Assembly: GCF_029784155.1 (NCBI RefSeq)
Contig: NC_073691.1
Location: 137,900,409 to 137,964,408, forward strand
Reading direction: 5' to 3'
From: Uranotaenia lowii
Taxonomy: Eukaryota > Arthropoda > Insecta > Diptera > Culicidae
Length of the DNA stretch: 64,000 nucleotides
Shown in pieces: positions 1 to 12,800 of this stretch (the first letter of the stretch is position 1; every line of letters begins with the position of its first letter). Under the pieces are notes generated by a model that saw only the letters and a program-made list of their open reading frames with translations, searched no databases and was not told the origin of the DNA. Position numbers and translations under genes: made by a program.

Positions 1-6
1 CCTTAA

Positions 7-534
7 CCCTTTAATGCATGACTTTTTTTAAATGGGAATATCAGTTATTGATTCAGTGAAATAAAAACATTTTAATTCGAATAACACAACTCAAGAGGTT
101 TGAAGTCATTCTTTTGAGTATTGTAAAAGTTATGGCCCATCAAACCTGAAAAATATTTTTTGAAATTCTTAATTCATTTCAATACGATTTTGCAAATTTC
201 TTCAAAACCTTCTCAATTGGGTGCAGGAAGGTGTTTGTGATTGATTGAGGTTAAAAAATTTGATAGAATTTGCGAATCTGAAGAAATATCAGCAATTTTC
301 CAAAAACTACTTTTTTCGAAAAAATAAATAAATTTGAATTTTGCATTTTTTCCGCCTACTTTGTTCGATATCTCGCAAAAACAATGAAATACCATAATAA
401 AAAATACTATGGGCTAATTCCTTTTAATCCCAAGAACATTTTTTGTCCATTCATCTTTAAAAAATTTCCGCGCGTTTCCGAGATATTTGGATTTAGATTA
501 GTGTTGTTTTAAAACAACACTATGCATTAAAGGG
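7..534. mobile_element. piggyBac-like MITE
   Basis: The ends are perfect 13-bp inverted repeats (CCCTTTAATGCAT at 7-19 and its complement at 522-534), each flanked by TTAA (3-6 and 535-538). TTAA target duplication with termini starting CCC is the hallmark of the piggyBac superfamily. No transposase-sized reading frame lies inside, so it is non-autonomous. A perfect 20-bp palindrome at 501-520 sits just inside the right end. Confidence 0.8.
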
Positions 535-538
535 TTAA

Positions 539-840
539 AATATGTTAGTGGGATTTCTGCAAAATATAAAAAAGATAGGATCATCTGACCAAATTTCGAG
601 AGTCTATGTGTGCAAATTTCAAAATATTTTTCAGTTCATCTAATGTGCAGATTTGAATATAAAAATCATAAATTGGCAGACGATAATTTTTGATGCAGTT
701 TTATTTGAATTCTTTTTTGAAATGGACATAAAAGATAACGACTGATGGATTTTTTTTTATCTTAGCGACCCAAAACACTCCCTTACACCAAAAAGCTCAT
801 TTGAGAAGGTCCAGCAGTTGATCGGCTGAGCTCGACATTA
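539..840. other. A+T-rich spacer, no gene seen
   Basis: No coding signature, RNA gene or terminal repeats seen. The last ten bases include CTCGACAT, which recurs right after the neighbouring foldback element at 3310-3317. Confidence 0.5.
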
Positions 841-3307
841 GGGTGTCCCAAAATTGCATAGCTTCTGGGAATCTGGGGGCTCACCCTCAAAATGGTAGAT
901 AAAGATATGCAGAACAAACTTTCGTATGGAGCCGACTAAAAAAATCATGTTTAGAGGTTCCGCAAGCGCGATCTTTGAAAAAAGTCAACTTTCAAAAGAT
1001 TTGATTTTAAATATATTCTGGGTCGAAAAACTTTCATAAAATTTATATATTTTATATTTTTTAATTTTTTTTTGAGTTAAATACTACACGTAAAAACTTA
1101 AAAATGAACCAAATTTGTATCAAAATGTAACACAATCAAGCTATTTCATAGAAAATATTTTTGTCCAAAAGTTTTGTATTCAACTGACCAAAATGTGTAC
1201 CAAGCGTAAAATATTTTTGACACCAATGCCATCAAATGATGCGAATTTTTGTGCACTCAAACTTTGCTGAACAAAATATGTTGTTTGTATCATCGTGTGA
1301 AGAGCTATTCACGGTTTAATCCTTAATAAAAATCACAAATTAGGATATTTTTTATTTAATTTATCAAATTTGTCTTAATAAACACCTTTTTTAAAATCAA
1401 AATACTTCCAAAAAAGATTTGGATGGTTTAAGCGAGCCATATGCCAAATTTGAGCGGAATCGGACAACAGCCTTTGAACAGCCATAACTTTTTTGCTTTA
1501 AGTCCAATGGAGTTGCGGTCTTCAGGTGAAATGTTAGTCTTAATTGAAATTTTAATAAAAAATCTACATTGTTAAGCAATCGATTGATAAAGAAATAAAT
1601 GTATGATGAAAAACCAGTTTTTTCTGCTTCTTTAGAATACTTTATCTCAGAATCCTTTTCACACTTGAGATTCAGTGCAACTCCTTCCTGTTGTCCGATT
1701 CCACTCAAATTTGGAATTTGGCCTTCTGATGGCTCCCTTAAACCATCCAACTTTTTTGGAAATATTTTGATTTTAAAAAAAGGTAGGGGAGAATGAGGAT
1801 ACTTGATCCCTGGGGATACTTGATTCCATAGCTATATCTCGAAACTGCAATGTCTTACAAAGATCAAATGTTCTAGAAAAATGTGCCAAAATGAGCAAAA
1901 CAACAATGTTTGTAGTTTAAAAAATTTTAACATAATAATTGTTTGAGTAATTGAACTTTGTTTGAAAATTTTCACAAAATGTAACTTGAAGATCTTTTTT
2001 CATCACTTTAAAATGTTCCTTACTTGGGAAAATTATGAAAAAATTATTTGTTCCAATGTATCAATCGCTCGAGCGTAAAATGAACTTCATAATGCCATAT
2101 TTTCAAAGTAATGGAAAACTCTCAACTTTTTTCAGAAAAAGTTTTCTAAAATGTTGATTATGGGTACAATTGATCCCCTAGAGTTGGGTACAATTGATCC
2201 CCCTTCCAAACGGCATATTCTTCTTCTGAATTGATCGTTATGATTGCTGATTACGAAATTACTAATATTTATCCAAAAACTAATATTTATCGAACAATTG
2301 TCTGAAGAAAAGAGCAAAAATAATTAATTTTCTCTTAATTATATAAAATAGCGCCTTTAAGTATGCAATGTTATTGGCATTGAGACAAAGTTATAGAATT
2401 TTTTTCTTATGTCTGCTATAAATTGTGAAATGAGAACAAACATGACCAAAATAGTCAATTAACATTCTATCTTGGGGTTTTGTTTGATTTTTATACAAGG
2501 ATTAGGGCTTCCTGAATAAAAGATCAAGTCTCTTTCAATAGGGGATCAAGTCTCCCCTAACTTCAGAAAAATCGCAATTTTTTTACTCCCACGAAAATGC
2601 TTCTAGTTTATCAACGGGTTCAAGTATCGTTCTAATTTTTGGAGCAGAGAAACTTGAAGTTACAAGCTGTCAGAAAATGTCAAAGACGGCGAGTTGCTAC
2701 ATTTTTCCAAAAAGATATGGTGAAAATAAGAAAAGGGGATCAAGTATCCCCACTCTCCCCTATTTATTAAGACAAATTTGATTAATTAAATAAAAAATAT
2801 CCTAATTTGTGGTTTTTATTAAGGATTCAACCGTGAATAGCTCTTCACACGATGATACAAACAACATATTTTGTTCAGCAAAGTTTGAGTGCACAAAAAT
2901 TCGCATCATTTGATGGCATTGGTGTCAAAAATATTTTACGCTTGGTACACATTTTGGTCAGTTGAATACAAAATTTTTGGACAAAAAAAATTATTTTCTA
3001 TGAAATAGCTTGATTGTGTTACATTTTGATACAAATTTGGTTCATTTTTAAGTTTTTACGTGTAGTATTTAACTCAAACAGAATTTAAAAAATATAAAAT
3101 ATATAAATTTTATGAAAGTTTTTCGACCCAGAATTTATTTAAAATCAATTCTTTTGATAGTGGACTTTTTTCAAGAACGCACTTGCGGATCCTCTAAACA
3201 TGATTTTTTTAGTCGACCCCATACAAAAGTTTCTTCGGCACATCCTAATCTACCAATTTGAGGGTGAGCCGCCAGATTCCCATAAGTTATGCAATTTTGG
3301 GACACCC
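841..3307. mobile_element. Long foldback DNA element (GGGTGTCCC ends), TA target
   Basis: Left arm 841-1472 is the inverted copy of right arm 1688-1783 plus 2763-3307; the first 60 bases of each end match at roughly 90% by eye. The ends read GGGTGTCCCAAAATTGCATA and its complement, flanked by TA at 839-840 and 3308-3309, which fits the Tc1/mariner type of target duplication. The short loop (1473-1687) resembles the core of the otherwise different foldback at 49097-54174. A second MITE (1786-2760) interrupts the right arm. No transposase is encoded; small open frames in the arms are shadows. Confidence 0.85.
1786..2760. mobile_element. MITE with GGGGAGA ends, nested in the foldback element
   Basis: The termini read GGGGAGAATGAGGATACTTG and, inverted, GGGGAGAGTGGGGATACTTG, flanked by TA at 1784-1785 and 2761-2762. 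Variants of the terminal phrase (GATACTTGATCCC, ATTGATCCCC, GGGGATCAAGTC) recur inside at about 1798-1827, 2161-2202 and 2519-2557, so the end motif is reiterated internally. Removing it restores the continuous right arm of the host foldback, confirming the insertion. Non-coding. Confidence 0.8.
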
Positions 3308-3309
3308 TA

Positions 3310-4545
3310 CTCGACATATAAGCTCGTGGTGGTCGATTCCATCACGTTCACCGTGGTGAAATTGGCTAACGCGCCGTTGTACTAAAGCGGAAGTTGCGGG
3401 TTCAAGTCCTGCCGGTGAGCCGTTGTACCTATCTTTTTCGAAAAATTCGTGATATCCTCCCCTGTTCCTATGTTCCCACTCACTGGAAGAAGGGTGATGT
3501 TTCAAATATTCATAGAATCATATCAAAATAATTCCCTATTTCTAATTTTGTCCATTTGTTAGATACATTCTCGGGTTATACTAAAGAATTGTACGAAAGC
3601 TTTCCTCCTCCCTACCTACATATATCGTCAATCCTATGCTCCTACTGCAAGAAAGGAATGGTTTCAAATAATCATAAAAATATATCCCATATTCCCATGC
3701 CAATTTGGTTCTATTTGCTTGGTTAGTTGGTAGGCCAGTAACATGTAAGTGAATCCCAGCTCCCTTTTTTATCTCTTCATTGGATGGAGAGGTGGGTACT
3801 TATTATTCATAGAAATGTCTGTTGTACTCAAATATTCTTTGATGCCGCATTTGGTTTCATTTGCTCAATAAATACTCAAGATATGTAAAAATTTCCCCAT
3901 TGATATCTCCCCACTGAAAAAAGAAGGGGTCTCAACTTGTCATACCATCATTTCGCGTTTTCAAATACCCTCCCATGTGGTTCCAAAAAATTGTATGGAA
4001 GCCCCCCCCCCCCCAGGTGAAAAAAATCTCAAATAACCATAGAAACATTTCTTGTATTCAAATATCCTTCCATTCCAAATTTGGTTCCATTTGATTGATT
4101 AGTTCTCTAGTTATTTACATTTCTCGTACCGAAATACAATCCCATGCCAAATTTGGTTCTGTTTTCATGAGCAGTTTTCCGAGTTATGAAGGCTTGTTAG
4201 GGGCCATTCAAATATTACGTAACGCGTTTAGGGGGGGGAGGGGGTGTAAGGGTCTATTACGCTTTGTGGATTTAGGATAGAAAATCTGAGACGAATGTGT
4301 TACGTAGGGGGGTGGGGGGGTTGAGAATGACCGAAAAATGCGTTACGTAATATTTGAACGGTCCCTTACTTTTATTTCAGAGAGCCCTCCCTCATATCCA
4401 GTGAGAGAGAGAGAAAGGTCTCAAACAATTATTGGAACCTCCCCGGGCCTCAAAAGTTTCCATGAAATTTCACGTAAATTGGTTCAGTGTATTTCGAGGT
4501 GAATCAGTGTACCCATGTGGATAACCAACATACATACATACATAA
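3310..4545 (+). mobile_element. tRNA-derived SINE with degenerate tandem tail
   Basis: The head (about 3345-3425) is tRNA-like, with a box-A-like GAAATTGGCTAACGCG and a box-B-like GGTTCAAGTCC. The same head occurs inverted at 57930-58020. It is followed by degenerate units of roughly 100-160 bp with recurring phrases such as CATAGAAA and TTTGGTTCCATTTG, then an (ACATAC)n-like tail near 4531. A Harbinger-like MITE is inserted in the tail. It is not a functional tRNA gene: the cloverleaf is incomplete. SINE status is inferred from the Pol III boxes plus copy number; the exact family is not assigned. Confidence 0.6.
4200..4365. mobile_element. PIF/Harbinger-like MITE, 166 bp
   Basis: Near-perfect terminal inverted repeats of about 26 bp beginning GGGGCCATTCAAATATTACG on the left and GGGACCGTTCAAATATTACG on the right, flanked by TTA at 4197-4199 and 4366-4368. 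A 3-bp TTA duplication and GGG-start termini fit the PIF/Harbinger superfamily. G-runs lie in the middle. It is nested in the SINE tail. Confidence 0.75.
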
Positions 4546-6192
4546 CATTTTTTTTATCGAAAAATGAACAAAGATGCTGCATACATTACGGGGCCAAAAT
4601 TTTAATAATCTAAATAGTTTTAGCTACATAATGCAATTTAAATTTTACCTTTGAACATTCCCCTAGACTCTCTCACTATTTTCATTTTTTCTTCAAAGTT
4701 AACCATTTGATAGGGTCCCTATCCATTTGTACAATACGGGATTACTCTTGGAAAATGTCTTTTTTTTCAATATACACATTTTTTCACTAAATGGTTTTAG
4801 TTATAGGTGTATAGTTATAGTGTTATAAATACAAAGAAAAAAGTTTTTCCCCATTGCTTCCAAATGCTTTGGTTTCATCAGGATAGCTGTATATTTGCGA
4901 GTCTTGGAAAAAATAGGTAGGCTTTAAGATTTTCAAATTTCATTTTTACAACTTAACTTTTGTCTCAATTTGATGATTTTAATTTGAGACAATGAATTGT
5001 GGTTCTAAATGAACCTGATTTAAGGTTTTGAATTCTTAAACTCTTTTATCTGTTTCTCCAAGTAATTTGAATTTAATTATTTTGTTCAATTTTTTAATTT
5101 TGAGTTCTCAGGCTGAAATTAGTCCCGTGGATTATAAACAACTGATCATGGTACAAATAATAAATTTTGTCTCCTGTATGAATATTTGTTCATGAAACTA
5201 AAATTTCTTGAAAAAATGCTGATGACGTTTAGTCCGGTCTGATTGAATTCCAACCATTTGCCATTTTATTTGTAATTAAATGCTTAGAAATATTTTTAGA
5301 TGAAACATCAAGAAGAAAGAAATGAAAGTTCTTATACCACTGTGGTTATATACCTACTTCACTTAATTTCTGACCTAAATTCACACGATGTAGTCAAAAT
5401 AACGTAGTGAACTGAATTTACATCTTGAAAATATCTCCTCACAAACCCTGAAGTTTGAAAAAATTTGCTATATACATTCAATTAATAAACCACTTAATGA
5501 AAATGATTTTTACTATAAAATATCTTTTTACCATAGTCTACTATTAGCACCAAATATCTGGTAAAATACAATCTTTCCAGTTTGTTACAAAAACCTATAT
5601 ATTAAAAAAAAAACAAAAGGTTTCAGATAGTGAATATTATCACTAGTTTTAAAAATTCGCATAAATTACTCAAAAAAAGTTGCCCATTTTTCTTTTTGGT
5701 TCCGCTTTTTTATTATCTTATTCATAAAAAAACTGTTTTTCTTGTTAACGAGAAATGGAAATGCGCAGAATTAGGGCCAGTCAGGGCTCAGTGAAGTTTT
5801 TAAAATTGAAATCTTCAATATACTAGGTAAGTTAAAAAACTATTATTACATCACTAATTGAAGGTAGAAACCCGTTAAATGAAGCTTATATGACTGATTT
5901 TTTTGTCTTAGAGAATCGGGAAGTTCATGAGACCATGCGGGAAAAACGCGGGTAATGAAAAATTTAAATTGAGTGACCTGCATTTACTTTATCGTACCTC
6001 TTCAGAAACCTCGCTTATTAAATCAATTCTTTTACATACCCACCCTAGCTTTGAAAATCCAGGTCATTGAATAGACCTATTGCTACACACACATCGAAGC
6101 GAATTTCTCTCGTTTCAACCAGATCCCTGCAACGTTACACGATTTGTCTATGTATCGTGTGACCAACATCTTTTAAATATGTGCTCGTGAAT
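4546..6192. other. A+T-rich upstream intergenic region of the P450
   Basis: No coding frame, RNA gene or repeat boundary recognised. It lies upstream of the P450 start codon, so distal regulatory sequence could be present, but no specific site can be supported by eye. Confidence 0.4.
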
Positions 6193-6297
6193 CTCGTTTT
6201 TAAGCTTTTTTCCTCAGATTTAAGCTTTTTTTGCCTTGAGGGCATAGAAGACGAAAGCTTAAATCTGAGGAAAAAAGCTTAAATCTGTCAAAACGAG
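6193..6297. repeat. Strong inverted repeat (hairpin) upstream of the P450
   Basis: Arms of 28 bp (6201-6228 and 6254-6281, based on TAAGCTTTTTTCCTCAGATT) are complementary. An outer CTCGTTTT (6193-6200) pairs with AAAACGAG (6290-6297). The motif AAGCTTAAATCTG is also tandemly repeated in the right arm. It ends about 360 bp before the P450 ATG and could be a small MITE or a cruciform-forming promoter element. Confidence 0.6.
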
Positions 6298-6658
6298 GGG
6301 AAAAAAGGGGAAATCTGAGAGATGTGCTCCATACGGTTTGAATAGCGTTGCCGCCGCATGGTTTCAACACGGAGTATGCGTTCTTATTTATATTCTCTCT
6401 TCATCTATCATCTCCAGCCAGAATGCCATTCCAAACCGACAGTCACCCCAGTCACCCTCTTCTTTGGTCATGTGAGCGTGCATGGAATGGAATGGAGTTG
6501 AAGCAAAGCAAAGCAAAAAGAAACGAAACGTCAGTCAGTTGCTCGCGTGATGCATCCATATCGTCATCTTTGAACTGTAGCTAGAGAAATGGTGATTTTC
6601 AAATATCAATCAATAATAAGTTACGTATTTTTAGGAACTATCAACACCCGACCTTATA

Positions 6659-6876
6659 ATGAATGTTGAGGATTTGTACTGGTTTTCATTTATCCTGATT
6701 ACCCTGGTGGGATTTTATACCTTCAAACTGCTCACCAAAAATCGCAGCTTCTTCAGCATACGGGGAGTGCCGCACGAAAAACCTCACCTCCTCTATGGGA
6801 ACCAGAACGATACGAGCGGCAAACTTTCGGCCCTGGAGCACGTGCACAGCTTTTATAAAAAGTTTGCCGATCACAA
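6659..6876 (+). CDS. P450 exon 1 (residues 1-72 plus two bases)
   Basis: Starts at ATG 6659 and ends at a consensus donor GTAAGT (6877). It encodes the signal-anchor segment, rich in L, F and I, followed by the basic/proline hinge RGVPHEKPHLLYGN typical of CYP9-type P450s. The split codon AA|G is completed by the first base of exon 2 to give Lys73. No upstream in-frame ATG with a better context was seen. Confidence 0.85.
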
Positions 6877-9800
6877 GTAAGTTTGCAAGTTTCCTTATAT
6901 TATTAAAATGTTTCAGGGATCAAATACCAGAACCCTGAAATTTAAATTAGAAATTTTAATTTTACTAGTTAACAGCATTTTTGAACTCAGTAAACTAAAG
7001 ATCACTTTAAATGTGAAATCGAGCGGTGAATCCGAAAATGAAGTTCCCACAAGTCTCAGTAGAACAGTTTTTGAGTTTTCGGTTCATAAAATTATTCAAA
7101 AATGCAAAAATTACTGTTATGGTAAAGTAACCAAAAATTCTTCAATTTGCATTCGATTTTGATAAATAACCACTTGAAATCTTCGTTTTGAATATATATT
7201 GAAGATAAACATAAAATCAGGTATTTTAAATGTTACTATCCATTCCAAAACATTCGCTTAAACAAAATTTTCCCTAAAAAAATCCTTTTTTTTACTTTTT
7301 CTATCATTATGTAACTAATATCCACAATACGGTTGATTAAACGCAAAAATCGATAGCAGATTTGTTCACACTTAATATGCAAAAAAGAAATTACAAATTT
7401 ATGTTATACATTCTGAGATATTTGAATTTGAGTACAAGTATTTTTTTCATTTTTCCAAAATTTCATATTTGGAGCCTAACACAAAATCTGTTTAACTGAG
7501 ATTTTTTTTAAATACCATTTTCTAATTCAGCTCCCAATTTCACATTCAGAATATAAGTCAGTCAATAAAGTTCGCGATTTATTTTTTTGTATTTTTGTAA
7601 ACTAGTGTTTTTAATCTAGAATTCTAAATCTACAATCTTGGATCTAATTTTGAAATCTGAATCATAATTCGGAATATGTATCCTTGAATAAGAATCTAAA
7701 TTTTAATGATTTGATGAATTTTAATGATATGAGACATTGATATGAATCAGAAACTTTAATTTTCTTTTACATAGTACTTAGTGTAAATCATGGTATTCTG
7801 CATCGATAAATCTGAATCATAAATTAGGAAATTTTAATAATAATTAGACACCTCTTTCCAAAATATACATCTAAATTCTAGATCTGAATATAAAATCTGA
7901 TTCTAAATCTTTAATCTAAATACCTATATCAAATCAAAACTCTGGTTTATTGCACCAACAGTATCTCAGCCTAAAAAGTTTGCTGGAAAATATATCTTCA
8001 CTTATTTGTTGCCAGAAGCGCATTATATGCGGAACGTCATACGAACAATTTTCTCGGAATTACCTTTTTCGTATTTATGCTGATTGGAAAATTCCTTTAG
8101 CTCCAAACAGCTTGTTGAAACACTGTCAGCAACTTCTAGGTGCATGTCCACTTTTTCCATGTTTTTTAGCTTCTTTTAGCTGTAGCTTTTGGCAACTGCT
8201 TATCAAACAGTAGCCATCAATGTTGATTATTGGATAAACGCGGTTGAAAGCATAGTGCACAAAAAGTAAGTTAAAATAATGATTGGCTTGGTTTTTTGTC
8301 GATTGAAGTGAACCCCGTCTATAGAAGGCTTGCCAGAGACTTTCAGAAAAAAGCAGGACATTTCACGAAAAAAGCGGGACACAGCGGAAAAAGCGGGACA
8401 TTTAAGAAAATTTAAAAAAAGGCTTAATTGTGTAGCCAAACTTAAACGTTTCCCAAGCAACCAAAAGTCTTGTTAAAAATGTCGAACACAGCTTAATCAG
8501 CATAATCAATGTGCTGAAATTCCTTTTATTCAGCCCAAAATTTAAGTTCTTATTGAAACTTTGAAGTTCCATTACAGATTTGAACGGCCTTCTATTCAGC
8601 CTACAAGTAAACGTTTAATCAGCGAAAACAAAAAAATAATTTTCCTCTCCTCTCTCACTTTGGTCACCACCAGCCCATGTGATGCTGTCGGTTTCTCGGC
8701 ATCCATCTTTATTCCTCCCATCCCTCACCTCCCTCAATTGATCTTACTTAATTGCTCTTTTTTAAACTTTGTTCGATACATGCCAGCACGCACGCCAGTT
8801 CTGCTACACAATTATTTGATTCGCTTACTCAAGCAATCAAACAACTTTATAGAAAAAATTAGTCCTGGTACCAGATTTGAACCCGATCCTCCGAGATGAT
8901 AGCCAAACACGCTGCCACGATGCCACGCCTAGATGTTGCCTTACCGGCAGCTAAAATTCGAAGTGGTTATAAGCTTCCTAAAATACCTGCAAGGGCAGCC
9001 AGCGGCCAGCAGCAAAGACGCATGTTGATTATTACTAAGAAGCATTACGAAAAGGCGTATAAATCAATCATCCGTTAAAATAATATCGGTTTAAAAAAAA
9101 TGAATTCCATATTTATAGCTGTTAAGCATAAAATTATACAAATTCTAGAGTTTATCTGATACTAAATTAAGGGGGGGGGGGGGGGGGTAGGGTCTAACGG
9201 GTATAAAAAAACACCATTTTCACGATTTTTTTTTAGAGCTATCGTTCAAACAAATGTATTCAAATGTTTTGCATTATACAAAGCATTGTTTAAAGAACAT
9301 TTAGTAATTTTTTCGTAGAAAGTGTTTTTTGAAAGTGTTAGACCCTACCCCCCCCCCCCCCCCCCCCTTAATGAATTGCTTCAACTTACTTTCAACGTGT
9401 GATAAATTCCTGGTAAGTAAATACAGTTTGACGAAATTTCATAAAGTCAAAATATTTACTCTTTTCAAAAACAATCATTGGCGAGTAAGCTTTAAGTTGT
9501 TCTGAGTTGAAGTTTTAATATAAATTATACATTTCAACAATTTTCAAGCTCCAAAAAACGATTTATTTATTATATGCCCTTTTGTGATGTTTGTTCACAT
9601 TTCATATTCATGAAATGGCGGACATGTCTCAAAAATGGCTATTTGAGGAACTATTTGGAACTTCGAGTCCATAGAAGGCTATTTGAGACCCAATTTGGAA
9701 CTTTTATTCTGAATGGTGCGATTGACATGTCACAAAAAAGGCTATTTGAGGAACGTCTTGGAACTTGAAGTTCACAGAAGGCTATTCGAGGTCTAATTTG

Positions 9801-12800
9801 TAACTTTTATACTGTGTGAATGCGATTGACATGTCACAAAAAACGCTTTTTGAGGAACTTCTTGGAACATGAAGTTCACAGAAGGCTATTTGAGACGTAA
9901 TTTGTAACTTTTATACTGTGTGGGTGCAATTGACATGTCACATAAATGGCTATTTGAAGAACTTTTTGGAACTTCAAGTCCATAGAAGGCGATTTGAGGA
10001 ACATTTTGTAACTTTCATGCTCACATTCGAGAAAATTTGGTACCAATTCCCTTCGGAACCTTTGTTCAGCGAAATTCGAACTTTGGAGGCACGAGTTTTA
10101 GTAGATATGAGACTTTTGGTTGCTTGGGTTGCCATCAGCCAAAGTTATTCAAAGAATGTACACTAAGGTTTTTTTTAACGCAGATTGATTTTGCTCAATT
10201 TTTCTTACATGACTTCTATTTACATTTACAGTGATTTTTACCACATGCACCGTTTTTTTAGTTCATGGTTCTCGCAAATTAACACGTTATTTGAGGGAAA
10301 ATATTAAAAGTCGTTTATGTGAACGGCGGATTTGATACCGCGTTTAAAACCATTGTGTAATTTCTATAATATTAGTTTGTTTGGTAATTTGTTCAAAAGT
10401 TTGAAAACATCAAGAAAACTTACATCTTCATACACTTTGAACAATTCAGTCGAAAAAAGTGGTGTAAAATATCTGGAAATTAACAAAGATTCCTGCGAAA
10501 AAGTTGATCTCTTTAATTCTATAATTTATAAATATCTGGGGACAACTTTAACAAAAAAAAATAATCAAACATTGGCTTACGTGTTACAAGACCACTTAAC
10601 TGAATCAGAATCTTACTGTAATACTAAGAGCTTTAGATTTATTCTGTATTGTATTATATAGATCTGGGGGAGGAAGACTTAATAAAAAAAGAAAAAAATC
10701 TTTCAAACGTCAAATTTCTCTCATCAATCTACCGACCAGGGCGAAGGTTCAAAATCTTACTTTCAAATTTAGTGAATTTCAAGAAAACTTTTTTGATGCT
10801 GAAAAGAACTTGTTTTGCATGAAACAATGATTTAATTAGTTTTTGTTTTGTTCTGGCAAATTCTGCAGATCAGGCATATTGAAGTTTTTGAAGCTGATAT
10901 ATAAAAATTGTTTGATTAATGGTTGTTCTAAAATTAGCTTAAATAACAGATTTAAATTTAGGGTAGTTCCCATTGATCGAACAAAATTTTTATATAGTTT
11001 AAAGTTTACGATTACAAATCTTTTCAACAATTGTTGGCTTTTTGCCGAACAGTAAAAAAAACGATACAGAAAACGATACAGCGAATTTCAGTCTTCCTCC
11101 CCCAGATATACACGGAAAATAATAAAAAGGTAAAATTTACCGAGTTAGCAAAGGTGAACGCTCGTGAAAGCCAAAAAGGTAACTTCTACTTCTTCGAGGT
11201 GAAACTCACCTCACAGTGAGGTAAAATTTACCTGAATCGAGGTTTGAAAAAAGGTACAATTCACCGAGAAAAAAGGTGAATCCAAAAAAGGTAAATCTTA
11301 CCTCGAAGCGAGGTGAAGTTCACCTGAATTGAGCTCGATAAAAAAGTATAATTCACCTAGAAAAAAAGGTAAATCCAAATAAGGTAAAACTTACCTCTTA
11401 GCGAGGTGTAATTGACCTGGATTGAGCCAAACAAAACGGTACAATTCTTCTAAAAAAAAGTAACTATTCGCCGAACCCGTTCATTGAGGTTAAGCTGTTA
11501 TGTCATTCTAGGAACAAGTTTTGCTTTGTGCCTAATATGTGAAAATCGGAATAGAATGGTAAGTGTTCTTAAATATCATTTAGTTGTGCTGGTTCTCGTC
11601 ATAATACTATTGATTTTGTTTCAGATCGGCCCATAGAGCTTTGAGGTGTATTCCACGTCATCCTCTAGCCGGAAAAGCCGAACCTGACCGGATTAGTCGA
11701 ACGGAGGAGGCCATGAATGTACGCAACGCAGGTGGATTCAGCGGCCATAGTGGCTCAGAAGAAGCGCCGCGAAGCCGAATTACCAGTCCCTATTTATCTC
11801 CAATAAATATCATTTTTGAAAGAATTTTGTATTTTTTTAATTCTTATTGAAGAAAACAATCAAACCAACCAGCATTTACCTTTCAAATCAGTAAATGGGA
11901 AAACGGTATTATTTACTGTTTTGCTAGGTGAATGCGAAAAGGTAAAATTTACCTTTTTGCTAGGTAAATTGAAAAAAGGTAAAATTTACCTTTTTGCTAG
12001 GTGAATGAAAAAAAGGTAAAGTTTACCTCGAAAGAGGGGTGGAAAAAATTCACCTCGCAAAAAGGTAAATTTTACCTTTTTTTTATTTTCCGTGTAGATA
12101 AGCTATGAAAAATGCTGCTTATTCTAATAAAAAGTTGATTTGAAAGATTTTCTGTACATCATATAATTGAAATTGAGACTAAAGTTTGATTTTTTCCGCG
12201 CGGGACATTTTGAGGAATAAGCGAGACAGCGGGACATTCAACAAAAAAGCAGAACATGTCCCGCTTTTGCGGGCCAGATGGCAACCCTAGTCTAAAGGTG
12301 AAAGTTATCAATAAAATGAACCACTTTTTCATAACAAAAAGGGAGGATTTCCGGAAGAATTTTCAGTTAAGAAGGTACACTAGAGCAAATGCAAACGTTC
12401 AGCATTTACAAAAAATGTATAAATTATTCACCTATAAATTGTTGGGCCCAAATAAACAATGTAACCAAATAAATTCAACTTTTTTTTAAATCACTAACCG
12501 AGAAACATTGAACTGTTTATTTACACACAGTTCAAGTACGTACTTAACATGAAAAGTGTGTTTTTGTTTTATATATTTCGGCTACAAAGAAGAGACTTTT
12601 AAACCGCGTTTAGTTGAAGAGCTATTTTTGTGATTGATATTCCTGTGGAAGCAGAATTTTTTTTTAAACATTTTCATATGACCTGAAAGTATTGAAAATA
12701 GTTTAAACTCCTGGCATTCAACAAATTCAACAAGTTCAAACGCGTCTTTAAGCCATAAAACGCCTACCTTTTAAAAATTTTCCCTCCAAAATGATTCAGC

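Larger units (their letters stand above)
8325..12287. mobile_element. Possible large composite element with AGGxTTGCCA ends
   Basis: The left side reads AAGGCTTGCCAGAGAC and the right side, inverted, AGGGTTGCCATCTGG. Just inside each end lie several copies of AAAGCGGGACAT. This matches a terminal style I recall from insect MITE-like elements. Everything between is a mosaic of smaller nested repeats listed separately. The target duplication is not clean, so treating the two ends as one element is an inference. Confidence 0.35.

Noticed and set aside
3340..3430. Functional tRNA gene
   Set aside because: Box A and B are present but a full cloverleaf with acceptor stem is not, and the unit occurs as a dispersed repeat; a SINE head fits better.
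6348..6584. 78-aa frame upstream of the P450
   Set aside because: Different frame from the P450, no homology-like features, and it lies in the probable promoter/5' UTR.
10332..10661. 109-aa frame in P450 intron 1
   Set aside because: Low-complexity, A+T-rich codons with no domain; within transposon-rich DNA.
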